In this document: positions 19,991 to 29,562 of the stretch, piece by piece
How positions within the stretch are numbered: position 1 is the stretch's first letter
Layout of the letters: every line of letters begins with the position of its first letter
Assembly (NCBI RefSeq): GCF_000401215.1
Contig: NZ_ASRV01000205.1
Span: 1-63,469 of the forward strand
Length of the DNA stretch: 63,469 bases
Source: Clostridium sartagoforme AAU1
GTDB lineage: Bacteria > Bacillota > Clostridia > Clostridiales > Clostridiaceae
Direction: 5' to 3'
Translations under genes and position numbers: made by a program
The notes under the pieces: generated by a model
Databases searched by the model: none
What the model was told of the DNA's origin: nothing
What the model saw: only the letters and a program-made list of their open reading frames with translations

Positions 19991-20334
19991 TGAAATATTT
20001 TGCGAAGCAAAATATTTCAGTTCACAGTGCACAATTCACGGTTCACAGTTTTTGAGATAAGGGAACAGGTAAAAGGGAACAGGAAACAGATTGTGATATA
20101 AATTGCAAAGCAAAATAGTGAATAGTGATGGAAAAAATCTTTATAGGATTTTGGAATAAAGAGTACTTAGTATAAAAACCTATCTACTGAAGCTTGCCCT
20201 AAAGTAGGTGTCTTTAATTTTTAATTAAAGTTTACACTTAGTACTTGATATCTGTTCTCTGTTACCTAAAAAGTGGAAACAACTGTAAACTGTGTCTTGT
20301 GAACTGTGCACTAGAAAATTGCTTCGCAATTTAT
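19991..20334. repeat. Large imperfect inverted repeat, MITE-like
   Basis: About 340 bases whose two halves are inverted copies with changes. The left half (AAATATTTTGCGAAGCAAAAT, then CAGTTCACAGTGCACAATTC, then GGGAACAGG) is mirrored on the right by TATCTGTTCTCTGTTACC, GTGAACTGTGCACTAG and AAATTGCTTCGCAATTT. An inner pair AGTACTTAGTATAAA / TTTACACTTAGTACT and a central CTACT/AGTAG hairpin complete the stem. Short open frames inside it are by-products. Similar intergenic elements are common in clostridia. Confidence 0.65.
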
Positions 20335-20576
20335 TTATATTCTTTTAAATATAGAAAAGTACCTTTTAAAATTATAGATTATAAATTACCTGATATAAAT
20401 ATAGTAGAGATTCAGAGAATGTTATAGTGGAAAATATTTTTGATATTAAATTTTGGTAATGGTAAAATAAAGTAATAAGTTTATTTTATTATTTCTTGTC
20501 TTGAGTTTTAAGTAATTATCTACTTGGAAATAAAGAATAATTGAACTTATAGATATTTTATATTAAGGAGAAGGTT

Positions 20577-21095
20577 ATGAATTTAAATGAAAAGATATTA
20601 AGCGAAAGATTAATTCACAAAGGAAATTTCATAGATTTTATAAATAAAGAGGTAGAATTGCCAAATGGAAGTAAAACCAATAGGGATATTATAAAGCATC
20701 CAGGAGCAGCAGCAATTATAGCTTTTTTAGATTGCGAAAATATAATTTTGGTAGAACAATTTAGATTGCCTTTAAATAAAGTAATTTTAGAAATTCCAGC
20801 AGGAAAGCTTAATAAAAATGAAGAGCCTATGGAATGTGCAAAGAGAGAACTTACAGAAGAAACTGGATATATTGCAAAGGATATAGAATATTTAGGTTCT
20901 ATTGCAACAGCTCCAGGATTTTGTGATGAAATTATATATTTGTATAAAGCTTATAACTTAACTTTGGGAGAAAAGAATGAAGATGAAGATGAATTTACAA
21001 ATGTAAAGATTTATAATATAAAAGATGTTAAGGATATGATAAAAAAAGGCGAGATTATAGATGGTAAGACTATAAGTATATTTACTTTCTTATAA
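20577..21095 (+). CDS. Nudix hydrolase, ADP-ribose pyrophosphatase type
   Basis: 172 residues with a complete Nudix box from residue 79 (GKLNKNE...RELTEETGY), in the setting IPAGKL characteristic of ADP-ribose pyrophosphatases (NudF). It would hydrolyse ADP-ribose to AMP and ribose 5-phosphate. ATG follows AAGGAGAAGG. It lies upstream of spoIIM, as in related clostridia, but has its own terminator. Confidence 0.88.
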   Translation: MNLNEKILSERLIHKGNFIDFINKEVELPNGSKTNRDIIKHPGAAAIIAFLDCENIILVEQFRLPLNKVILEIPAGKLNKNEEPMECAKRELTEETGYIAKDIEYLGSIATAPGFCDEIIYLYKAYNLTLGEKNEDEDEFTNVKIYNIKDVKDMIKKGEIIDGKTISIFTFL

Positions 21096-21141
21096 AATTT
21101 AATATTATAGAAATAATAGTGCTTTACTTTTAATTTTTATG

Positions 21142-21204
21142 TGGACATATATAGTGTTGTATTGCTTTAAGTAGTTAATACAGCACCATATATGTCCATT
21201 TTTT
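21142..21204 (+). terminator. Rho-independent terminator
   Basis: Long stem TGGACATATATAGTGTTGTATT / AATACAGCACCATATATGTCCA (22 bp with few mismatches) then TTTTTT. Confidence 0.85.
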
Positions 21205-21212
21205 ATAAAAAA

Positions 21213-21247
21213 ATATTTTACATATATTCAATTATGAATAATAGGGG
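21213..21247 (+). promoter_or_regulatory. Possible sigma-E-type promoter of spoIIM
   Basis: Contains AATATTTTACATAT and a downstream TATGAATA box, almost the same string as upstream of spoIIIAA (2038). Sharing between two mother-cell genes is the main argument. Confidence 0.3.
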
Positions 21248-21294
21248 AATTTACAACATATTATGTTCTATAGCAACTATGGAGGAGGAATAAT

Positions 21295-21930
21295 ATGAAT
21301 TTAATAGAACGGATAAATTCAAACTTCAGAGAAAATAGAATATTTTATTTACTAGTACTAACATTTTTCTTTGTAGGTATATTACTGGGTTCATATACCA
21401 TAAAATATATGGATGGAGTAGATGCAAAAGACCTAGCGGATTACTTTACAGGATTCATTAAAAGTATAAATGTTGAAGAATTAAAAACTAATGAACTGCT
21501 TATAGGCATAATAAAAAATAATTTAATAATAATTTTACTTATAATAGCACTTGGTTTTACTGTTTTTGGGGCACCCATAATATTGATTATTGATTTAATA
21601 AAAGGATTTACATTAGGATATACTTTTAGCTTTTTATTAACTACTTTCGAGGGAAAAGGAATTTGGATTGCTCTAGCATCAACAGTACCACAAAACATAT
21701 TTTATATACCTTTTTTCATAGGAATAAGTATTATTTCTTTGGAATTATCTTCAATAAAATTAAAAGGGAAGTTCTTTAATGGAGTTGGAGGCAACAAGCT
21801 TAGTATAAATGGACTAGCAATGAAATTAGGTTTTTTTGTTTTATTATTCGCCATAGGGGTTTTAATCGAGTGCTATGTGAGCCCTGGGATAATAAAAATG
21901 GTAATTACTAAAGTTTATAAATTAACCTAA
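21295..21930 (+). CDS. spoIIM: Stage II sporulation protein M
   Basis: 211-residue polytopic membrane protein, part of the DMP machine that drives engulfment. It has about five helices, with the family segment LALGFTVFGAPIILIIDLIKGF in the middle. ATG follows GGAGGAGG. The neighbours (nudix upstream, Xer-like recombinase and deoB downstream) match the usual clostridial order. Confidence 0.93.
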   Translation: MNLIERINSNFRENRIFYLLVLTFFFVGILLGSYTIKYMDGVDAKDLADYFTGFIKSINVEELKTNELLIGIIKNNLIIILLIIALGFTVFGAPIILIIDLIKGFTLGYTFSFLLTTFEGKGIWIALASTVPQNIFYIPFFIGISIISLELSSIKLKGKFFNGVGGNKLSINGLAMKLGFFVLLFAIGVLIECYVSPGIIKMVITKVYKLT

Positions 21931-22000
21931 TCCAATGAGAATAAAGAAGGAATAAGAGTGTTTTTGTCGAATTAATAATATATTAGGATAGGGGAGAATT

Positions 22001-22879
22001 ATGAAAGAAATTGTGAATAATTATAAGGAAGCTTTATTGAAAAGTCATAAAAGTGAAAACACTGTTTATGCTTATGTAACTGACGTTAACTTATACGTTA
22101 AATATTTAAATAGTAAGAATATGAGTATTAATGAAACGGATAATGTATCGGTACTTGGTTATATACAACACTTACTTAGCCAAGGTAAATCTGAGAGGTC
22201 TATAAATAGAATAGTTATAAGTCTTAGAAGTTTTTATAATTATTTAAAGGATCAAAAAGTTGTAAATGAGATTCCTAAAATATATTACAAGAATACATCT
22301 ACAACTAAAAAGTTACCTGAAATATTGACTATTGATGAGGTAGACAGAATAATTAAAATCGTCGATAAGGACTGTAATAAAGGAGTAAGAGACAATGCTT
22401 TATTAGAACTTATGTATGCTACAGGCATGAAGGTTTCTGAGATAATAGGATTAAAGGTATATGATATTAACTTAGAGTTAAACTTTGTGAAATGTCACGA
22501 TAATAAAAATTATGAGAGACTTATTCCAATAGGAAGAAGTGCAATAGAAGCTTTAAAAGAATACTTAAAGATACGAGATCAAGTGGCATGTGCAGGAGTT
22601 GAAAACTTATTTGTTAATTTAAATGGAAACCAATTAACAAGGCAAGGCGTATGGAGAATAGTGAAAGAGTATTCTCATAGAGCTGGAATTAAAAAGGAAG
22701 TTAATCTAAATACTTTTAGACATTCCTTTGCAGTACATTTATTACAAAATGGAGCTAATGTAAGAGCAGTTCAAAAACTTTTAGGAAATCAAGTTTTAAC
22801 TTATATGGACACATATTATGAAATAATTAATAACGATAAGATAAATATTGTATATAAAAACTCCCATCCTAGAGCATAA
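22001..22879 (+). CDS. XerD-like tyrosine recombinase homologue with altered active site
   Basis: 292 residues that align end to end with XerD, including the final HPRA. N-terminal SAM-like domain to about residue 100, then the catalytic domain. Of the six catalytic residues only Arg240 and Tyr272 stand. The first Arg is Lys144 (ATGMKVSE), the Lys is Asn168, the His of the HxxR box is Asn237 and the last His is Asn263 (LLGNQ). DNA cutting looks unlikely; DNA binding may persist. The frame is intact, so it is not a decayed gene. Confidence 0.88.
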   Translation: MKEIVNNYKEALLKSHKSENTVYAYVTDVNLYVKYLNSKNMSINETDNVSVLGYIQHLLSQGKSERSINRIVISLRSFYNYLKDQKVVNEIPKIYYKNTSTTKKLPEILTIDEVDRIIKIVDKDCNKGVRDNALLELMYATGMKVSEIIGLKVYDINLELNFVKCHDNKNYERLIPIGRSAIEALKEYLKIRDQVACAGVENLFVNLNGNQLTRQGVWRIVKEYSHRAGIKKEVNLNTFRHSFAVHLLQNGANVRAVQKLLGNQVLTYMDTYYEIINNDKINIVYKNSHPRA

Positions 22880-22929
22880 TAATAGAGAATAGTTAATTCT
22901 AGGCTTTATATTTGAAAGGAGTAGGTAAA

Positions 22930-24099
22930 ATGAAAAGAGTAATATTAGTAGTAATGGATAGTCTAGGAGTAGGTGAATTGCCAGATGCAGATCTTTATGG
23001 AGATGTTGGAAGTCATACTCTAGACAACACTTATAAAGCCTGTGGGGGATTAAAAATAGACAATCTTGAGAAATTAGGATTTGGAAATATAGAAGGGGTA
23101 AAATATTTAAATAAAGTTAATAGTTCAATTGGAGCTTATGGTAAGCTTATGGAAAAATCAAGAGGTAAAGATACAGTAACTGGACACTGGGAAATTGCAG
23201 GGGTAATATTAGAAACTCCACTTAACACTTACCCAAATGGTTTTTCAAAAGAAATAATTAACGAATTTTTAAATAAGGTTAATAAAAAGGATATTTTAGG
23301 AAACTGTGTTGCATCAGGTACAGAAATTATAGAGAGACTTGGTGATGAGCATGTTAAAACAGGATATCCAATAGTTTATACTTCAGCAGATAGTGTGTTT
23401 CAAATTGCAGCTCATGAGGATATAGTTCCTTTAGAAGAATTATATAATATGTGTAGCATTGCAAGAGAAATGCTTGTTGGAGAAAATATAGTTGGGCGAG
23501 TAATTGCAAGACCTTTTATTGGATCAAATGGGGAATATAAAAGAACATCTAATAGAAGAGATTATGCTTTAGATCCATTTTCAAAAACAATGCTTGAATA
23601 TTTATATGAAGATGGAAAAGAAGTTGCAGCAGTAGGTAAAATAGAAGATATATATAATAAAAAGGGTGTTACAAAGGCAGTTCACACTAAAAATAATATG
23701 GATGGAGTGGATGCTACCTTAAGATATATGGATGAAGTTAAAGAAGGACTTATATTTACTAATTTAGTGGACTTTGACATGTTATATGGACATAGGAATG
23801 ATCCTAAGGGATATGGAAAAGCTATAGAAGATTTTGATAATAGATTAGAAGAAATATATAGCAAGATGTCAGATGAAGACATATTAATATTAACTGCAGA
23901 TCATGGATGTGATCCAACAACAGAAAGCACAGATCATTCAAGAGAATATATTCCTCTATTAGTTTATGGAAAAAATATAAACCCTTGCAATATTGGAACA
24001 AGAAACAGCTTTACAGATATAGGTAAAACAGTTTTGGATTATTTCAATATTAAAAATGATATAAATGGTGAAAGTTTTTTATCTAATATATTAAAATAG
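22930..24099 (+). CDS. deoB: Phosphopentomutase
   Basis: 389-residue metalloenzyme interconverting (deoxy)ribose 1- and 5-phosphates. Metal motifs include VMDSLGVGELPDA at the N-terminus, the TVTGHWE active-site segment, and DHGCDPT and DHSREY near the C-terminus. ATG 22930 follows AAAGGAGTAGG. It is paired with the pyrimidine-nucleoside phosphorylase gene for nucleoside salvage. Confidence 0.96.
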   Translation: MKRVILVVMDSLGVGELPDADLYGDVGSHTLDNTYKACGGLKIDNLEKLGFGNIEGVKYLNKVNSSIGAYGKLMEKSRGKDTVTGHWEIAGVILETPLNTYPNGFSKEIINEFLNKVNKKDILGNCVASGTEIIERLGDEHVKTGYPIVYTSADSVFQIAAHEDIVPLEELYNMCSIAREMLVGENIVGRVIARPFIGSNGEYKRTSNRRDYALDPFSKTMLEYLYEDGKEVAAVGKIEDIYNKKGVTKAVHTKNNMDGVDATLRYMDEVKEGLIFTNLVDFDMLYGHRNDPKGYGKAIEDFDNRLEEIYSKMSDEDILILTADHGCDPTTESTDHSREYIPLLVYGKNINPCNIGTRNSFTDIGKTVLDYFNIKNDINGESFLSNILK

Positions 24100-24114
24100 G
24101 AGGATTACATCCTT

Positions 24115-25418
24115 ATGAGAATGTATGATATTATATTAAAAAAAAGAAAAGGCTTAGAATTATCTAAAGAAGAAATAGATTTTTTGTAAAGGGATTTACA
24201 AATGGAGAAGTGCCAGATTATCAGGCTTCAGCATTACTTATGTCAATATTTTTTAATAAGATGAATAAAAGAGAAACAGCTGACCTTACTATGGCCATGG
24301 TTAATTCAGGAGATAAAATTGACTTATCTTCAATAAATGGAGTAAAGGTAGATAAACATTCTACTGGTGGTGTTGGAGATAAGACTAGTATTTGTTTAAC
24401 ACCTTTAGTTGCATCTCTTGGAGTTCCAGTTGCTAAGATGTCTGGTAGAGGTTTGGGGCATACAGGTGGAACTATTGATAAATTAGAAGCTTTTGATGGA
24501 TTTTCAGTTGAACTTTCTGAAGAAACATTTATAAATAACTCTAATACAATAGGAATAGCTTTAACTGGTCAAACAGGAAATATTGCTCCAGCAGATAAAA
24601 AAATATATGCCCTTAGGGATGTTACAGCAACAGTAGATAATATGTCATTAATAGCATCAAGCATAATGAGTAAAAAAATCGCATCAGGAGCAGATGCTAT
24701 AGTTTTAGATGTAAAAGTTGGAGATGGAGCATTTATGAAAACCCCAGAAGATGCAAAGGCTTTAGCTAGAGAAATGGTAGACATAGGAACTTCAGTAGGA
24801 AGAAAAACAATAGGTGTAATTTCTGATATGGATCAACCTTTAGGATATTCAATAGGAAATTCGCTTGAAGTTATAGAAGCTATAGAATTATTAAAGGGAA
24901 ATGGCCCTAAAGATTTAGTAGAGTTAACACTAGCTTTAGGTAGTTATATGCTTGTTTGTGGAAATAAAGCAAGTAATTTTGAAGAAGGAAAAGCATTATT
25001 GCTAGAAAATATAAATAATGGTAAGGGATTAGAAAAGCTTAAAGAATTTGTTAAGGCTCAAGGTGGAGATGCAAGTTTTGTAGATGATACTAGTAAATTT
25101 CCTAAAGCAAAATATATAGTCCCTGTAAAAGCTAATGAAAGTGGTATAATTTCAAAAATAAATGCCGAAGCTTTTGGATTAATTGCAATGGAACTTGGAG
25201 CAGGAAGAGAGACAAAAGAAAGCACAATAGATTTATCTGTAGGTATAGTTTTAAACAAAAAAAGAAGTGAAGAAGTAAATGAGGGGGATATACTAGCTTA
25301 TATTCATAGTAATGATGAATATAAAGCAGAAAAGGCAAAGAAAGATATATTAAATAATATTATTATATCTAAATCTTTAGATAAAGACATTCCTCTAATA
25401 TATGATGTAGTACAATAA
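24115..25418 (+). pseudogene. pdp: Pyrimidine-nucleoside phosphorylase, frameshifted near the start
   Basis: The gene starts at ATG 24115 after TAGGAGG, reads MRMYDIILKKRKG..., and stops at 24187. One extra T in the T6 run at 24180-24185 would restore [19 protein letters not shown] and join the frame that runs to 25418, for about 434 residues, the family length. Motifs [23 protein letters not shown] and [12 protein letters not shown] bind phosphate and nucleoside. Either a sequencing deletion or a real mutation; the remaining 400 residues are intact, which favours the former. Confidence 0.85.
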
Positions 25419-25428
25419 ATAAAAACAT

Positions 25429-25470
25429 AAATATGATAAGAAGAAATTAGTTCTTTTTATCATATTTTTA
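25429..25470 (+). terminator. Rho-independent terminator
   Basis: AAATATGATAAGAAGAA pairs with TTCTTTTTATCATATTT, followed by TTATTTTT. Confidence 0.75.
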
Positions 25471-25509
25471 TTTTTATTGGTAATAATAAGCTTGAAGGGA
25501 GGCAATATA

Positions 25510-26730
25510 ATGTACAAAAAAACTATAAATAAAATTGTTGCAATTGTTTTAAGCTTATTATCTATAGCTGCAATTCCGGTTAAAGCAGATGTAGAACCAT
25601 ATGATACTTCAACAGAAACTTATGAAGAATGGACTATGGAGGTTTTTAGTGATGAAGGAATAACAGTAGATGCAAGATCTGCATTACTAATAGAACCAAC
25701 AAGCGGAAAAATCCTTTATGAAAAAAATATCGATGAAAAATTTGCACCAGCTTCTGTTACCAAAATAATGACTATGCTTTTAACCATGGAAGCTGTAGAT
25801 AGCAACAAGATATCATTACAAGATAAAGTAACATGTAGTGAAAATGCAAAGAAAATGGGTGGAAGCACAATGCTTCTAGATACAGGTGAAGTAAGAACTG
25901 TCGAAGAACTTTTAAAAGGAGTTGCAATTGCATCTGGAAATGATGCAGCAGTAGCCTTAGCTGAATATTTAGGAGGCACAGAAGAAGCTTTCGTAGGAAT
26001 GATGAATAAAAGAGCTCAAGAGTTAGGAATGACTAACACAACTTTTAAAAATAGTAATGGATTGCCTATAGAAGGTCATTTATCAACTGCAAGAGATATT
26101 TCAATTATGTCAATGGAGCTTTTAAAACATCCAACAATTTTAAAATATTCAGGAATATATATGGAAACAATATCTGAAGGCAGAAAATCTCCAATAGAAT
26201 TAGTTAACCATAACAAGCTTGTAAGATTCTTTGAAGGTTGTGATGGACTAAAAACAGGTTATACTGAAGAAGCCAAATATTGTATTTCAGCTACTGCAAA
26301 TAGAAATGGTGTAAGAATGTTATCTGTTATTATGGGAGCACCAACATATAAAGTAAGAAATAGAGATGCGGGAATGTTATTAAATTATGGATTCTCCAAA
26401 TTTGAAGGCAAGAAGATTTTTGCTAAAGATGAAGACGTAGAAAATATTTATTTAAGTAAGCAAACAGATAAATTCTTAATAGCAAAAGCAAAAGATGACT
26501 TAGTTGCAATTGTGCCAAAGGGAACAAATGCTGAATTAGAAAAGAAAATAGTAATAGATGAGGTTAAAAAAGAATATAAACAAGGTGAAATCGTAGGTAA
26601 GTGTGAAATTTATTTAGGAGAAGAAAAAATTGGCGAAATAGAGTTATATTCTGATAGAGATATTAAACTAGGTGGATTATTCGAAAACTTCAAGTTTAAT
26701 ATGAAGAATATGTTTAAAAAAGGAATATAG
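25510..26730 (+). CDS. D-alanyl-D-alanine carboxypeptidase (DacF type)
   Basis: 406 residues. Signal peptide (residues 1-26), then a penicillin-binding peptidase S11 domain with SVTK (82-85), SGN (142-144) and KTG (248-250), and a C-terminal beta domain. It trims the terminal D-Ala from peptidoglycan stem peptides. The membrane end is FKFNMKNMFKKGI, an amphipathic anchor typical of this class. The start is ATG 25510 after AAGGGAGG. Confidence 0.93.
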   Translation: MYKKTINKIVAIVLSLLSIAAIPVKADVEPYDTSTETYEEWTMEVFSDEGITVDARSALLIEPTSGKILYEKNIDEKFAPASVTKIMTMLLTMEAVDSNKISLQDKVTCSENAKKMGGSTMLLDTGEVRTVEELLKGVAIASGNDAAVALAEYLGGTEEAFVGMMNKRAQELGMTNTTFKNSNGLPIEGHLSTARDISIMSMELLKHPTILKYSGIYMETISEGRKSPIELVNHNKLVRFFEGCDGLKTGYTEEAKYCISATANRNGVRMLSVIMGAPTYKVRNRDAGMLLNYGFSKFEGKKIFAKDEDVENIYLSKQTDKFLIAKAKDDLVAIVPKGTNAELEKKIVIDEVKKEYKQGEIVGKCEIYLGEEKIGEIELYSDRDIKLGGLFENFKFNMKNMFKKGI

Positions 26731-26760
26731 TAAAAAATAGTTATACCTTCAAATACATAT

Positions 26761-26813
26761 AAAATATTGGATATTAAGTATAGATGATACTTATATCCAA
26801 TATTTTATTTTTT
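26761..26813 (+). terminator. Rho-independent terminator
   Basis: AATATTGGATATTAAGTAT pairs with ATACTTATATCCAATATT, then TTATTTTTT. Confidence 0.85.
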
Positions 26814-26916
26814 ATGCTTAATTATTGTAAGGGTTATGTTTAGTATATTATAATTTATCACATAAGAAATAAAACTTGAAATAAATATTAAGTTATAGTT
26901 TATAAGGAGAATTATC

Positions 26917-27432
26917 ATGGAATTATGGGATATATACGATAAAAATAGGCTTCTAACAGGTAGAACTATAGAAAGAGGGAATAAATTAAAAAAAGGTGAT
27001 TTTCATCTTGTGGTTCATGTTTGTATTTTTAATTCAAAAAATGAAATGCTTATTCAACAACGTCAACCATGGAAAGAAGGCTGGCCTAATATGTGGGATA
27101 TAACTGTAGGCGGAAGTGCTTTAGCTGGAGAAGATAGCATAGAAGCTGCTGAAAGGGAAACACTTGAAGAAATAGGATATAAAATTAATTTATCAAATGA
27201 GAGACCATTTTTCACAATAAATTTTGAGGTTGGTTTTGATGATTATTATCTTGTTGAAAAGGAAATAGATATTGAAAGTTTAACCTTACAATATGAAGAA
27301 GTTAAGGCAGTTAAATGGGCAAGTAGAGAAGAAGTTTTACAATTAATTGAAGAAGGAAAATTTATTAATTATTGGTTTAGCAATAATCTTTTTGATATGA
27401 GAAAACAAAGAGGCTCTTTTAATAAAATATAA
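26917..27432 (+). CDS. Nudix hydrolase of the isopentenyl-diphosphate isomerase-like group
   Basis: 171 residues with a full Nudix box (GSALAGE...RETLEEIGY) and the N-terminal pattern WDIYDKNRLLTGRTI seen in YfcD-type proteins. Substrate unknown; members of this group are often called putative IPP isomerases without proof. ATG follows AAGGAGAA. Single-gene unit. Confidence 0.85.
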   Translation: MELWDIYDKNRLLTGRTIERGNKLKKGDFHLVVHVCIFNSKNEMLIQQRQPWKEGWPNMWDITVGGSALAGEDSIEAAERETLEEIGYKINLSNERPFFTINFEVGFDDYYLVEKEIDIESLTLQYEEVKAVKWASREEVLQLIEEGKFINYWFSNNLFDMRKQRGSFNKI

Positions 27433-27540
27433 CTTTCCATTTTACTTGATATCAGTACTTTAAAAAAGGTTGTCCTTTACTATTAAAATTGATATTATAT
27501 ACTGGAAGGAATATAGAGTTATTAAAGGAAGCTGATGTTT

Positions 27541-28286
27541 ATGGAAATGCCAAAAGTAAAAGTAGCAAATTTCGAAGGGCCTTTTGATTTATTGTTACAT
27601 TTAATAAAAAAAAATGAAATGGATATATATAATGTAGAAATATATAAAATTACAACTCAGTACTTAAAATATTTAGATGAAATGAAGATTATGGATTTAG
27701 ATATAACTTCTGAATTTATAGTTGTTGCAGCTACACTTATAGAAATAAAATCTAAAAAGCTTTTACCTAATACAAAAGTGGTAGAAGAAAACGAAGAAGA
27801 TATTGAAAAAAACCTTATGGAAAAGCTTATAGAATATAAAAAAATTAAAGGAGCAGCTTTATTTTTTAGAGAAAAGTACATAAATTCTGGAGATATATAT
27901 ACAAAAAAGCCAGAAATAATTGAAGAAACTAAACAAAATAAAAAAGATGAAGATATTCTTAAAAACATTACATTAATAGATTTGTATAATATCTACAATA
28001 AATTAATAGATAATTTTTTTAAGAAGCAAAATAAAGAAAATATAATACAAAGAAAATATATATAGATAAATATAAAGTTGAAGATAAGATGGAAGAGTTA
28101 TTAAGTAACATTGAAATAAAAAAGATTATTAAATTTAGGGATATAATAAATGAAAGTGAATGTAAATTAGAGGTAGTAGTAACATTTTTAGCTTTATTAG
28201 AACTAATAAAACTTAGGATGATAAAAGTATATCAAGATCAAAACTTTAATGATATCCTAATGGAGAGGAGAAAAATAAATGAGTAA
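27541..28286 (+). pseudogene. scpA: Segregation and condensation protein ScpA, frameshifted
   Basis: Kleisin subunit of the SMC-ScpAB condensin. The N-terminal part (KVANFEGPFDLLLHLIKKNEMDIY) and the C-terminal winged-helix part (ECKLEVVVTFLALLELIKL) are both present but in different frames. One more A in the AAAA run at 28053-28056 would read RKIYIDKYKVEDKMEELL and give one protein of about 248 residues. ScpA is normally important for chromosome segregation, so a sequencing error is more likely than true loss. The start is ATG 27541; ATG 27535 is too near AAAGGAAG. Confidence 0.88.
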
Positions 28287-28887
28287 ATTTGAAATTGCTC
28301 AATATGAGTTTGAAGAGATTTCATCAAAACCAAAGATTAAATCTGCAATTGAAGCATTGCTTTTTGTAAGTGGAGATCCTTTAACTGTAAAAGATTTAAG
28401 TAATTCTCTAGAAGTCTCACCAAAGTTTGTTGCTAATTTATTGAATGAAATGGTTTTAGAATATGAAGATGAAAAAAGAGGAATTAAATTAATATCTATA
28501 AATGGAGAATATCAATTAGTAACTAAAGCTGAAAATAGTGATTATATTCAAAAGTTACTAAGAAAGAATAAAAGACAATCATTATCACAAGCTTCTTTAG
28601 AAAGCTTAGCTATTATTGCATATAAACAGCCTATCACTAGAGTAGATATAGATGAAATAAGAGGAGTAAAATCTGAAAGTGCTCTTCAAAGATTATTAGA
28701 AAAAGATTTAATAAAAGAAGTTGGAAGATTAGAAGTTCCAGGAAGACCTATATTATTTGGAACTACTGAAGAATTTTTAAGACAATTTGGATTAAAAGAA
28801 TTAAAGGAATTACCTTCATTAGATTTATATTCAGATGGTGAAGAAGCTGCTATAGACGCTATTAATGATGTAATTAAAGATTTATAA
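28279..28887 (+). CDS. scpB: Segregation and condensation protein ScpB
   Basis: 202 residues, two winged-helix domains; key stretches are SAIEALLFVSGDPL and the second-domain core LAIIAYKQPITRVDIDEIRG. It binds the kleisin ScpA as a dimer. It overlaps the end of scpA by 8 bases, so the two are coupled. Confidence 0.95.
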   Translation: MSKFEIAQYEFEEISSKPKIKSAIEALLFVSGDPLTVKDLSNSLEVSPKFVANLLNEMVLEYEDEKRGIKLISINGEYQLVTKAENSDYIQKLLRKNKRQSLSQASLESLAIIAYKQPITRVDIDEIRGVKSESALQRLLEKDLIKEVGRLEVPGRPILFGTTEEFLRQFGLKELKELPSLDLYSDGEEAAIDAINDVIKDL

Positions 28888-28989
28888 GATACAGGACTGT
28901 CGCATAGACAGCCCAATTAAGAATTAATAATTAAAAATGGATAATTATTGATGTAATTTATTCCAAATTACTAAAAATAATTTAGTTTT

Positions 28990-29014
28990 GAAAACTCCTA
29001 AAGGAGTTTTTTTA
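28990..29014. terminator. Terminator between scpB and ytfJ
   Basis: Stem AAAACTCC / GGAGTTTT followed by TTTTT on the + strand; on the other strand the arms are preceded by A-rich sequence, so it may serve both converging units. The flanking 180 bases hold another GGACTGTC/GACAGCCC hairpin and AT-rich inverted arms, no gene. Confidence 0.7.
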
Positions 29015-29070
29015 TTAATTTTTCATCCTTAATTTTTAATTTTCGACAGAGCTCCATATCTTATAAATTT

Positions 29071-29553
29071 CTAAAACAAGCTATTTGAAGAAGAATCAGT
29101 ATCATCACATAAATCAGGATTACATGTTTTATCTTCAACATTAACTTTAGAATCTTTATTTTTCTTCTTATCGCTGTTAAAAGCACCTTTTATCATATCA
29201 AGAATTTGAGGTACAGAGTCAACAATTCTATCATATGTATTATCTTGATCAACAGGAAGAATCCTTACAGCATCATCTCTAAGAACTAAAAATGCTACAG
29301 GCTTAACTGTAACACCAGCACCAGAGCCACCACCAAAAGGATAATTTGCAGTATTTTCAGGTGATATTTTACATTGATTCCCAAATTCACTTCCTCCAGA
29401 TGCAAATCCAAAGGTTACTTTTGATATAGGTATAATATAGCTACCATCTCGTGTTTCCACTGCATCACCAATAACTGTATTTACATCTATCATATCTCTC
29501 AGATTTTCCATGGTACTTCTCATTAAATTTTCAACAGGATGTTCATTTGACAT
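29071..29553 (-). CDS. ytfJ: GerW/YtfJ family sporulation protein
   Basis: 160 residues with the family core MIDVNTVIGDAVET, IIPISKVTFGFASGGSEFG and the glycine-rich GGGSGAGVTVKPVAFLV. In Bacillus the protein is needed for spore germination; it is made in sporulating cells. Minus strand, ATG after GGGAGA. The DUF2953 gene lies directly upstream, the usual pairing. Confidence 0.92.
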   Translation of the reverse strand: MSNEHPVENLMRSTMENLRDMIDVNTVIGDAVETRDGSYIIPISKVTFGFASGGSEFGNQCKISPENTANYPFGGGSGAGVTVKPVAFLVLRDDAVRILPVDQDNTYDRIVDSVPQILDMIKGAFNSDKKKNKDSKVNVEDKTCNPDLCDDTDSSSNSLF

Positions 29554-29562
29554 ATTATCTCC

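Noticed and set aside
20245-20427. A 60-codon frame starting in the right half of the MITE-like repeat
   Set aside because: It is made of repeat arms and AT-rich flank and lacks a ribosome site.
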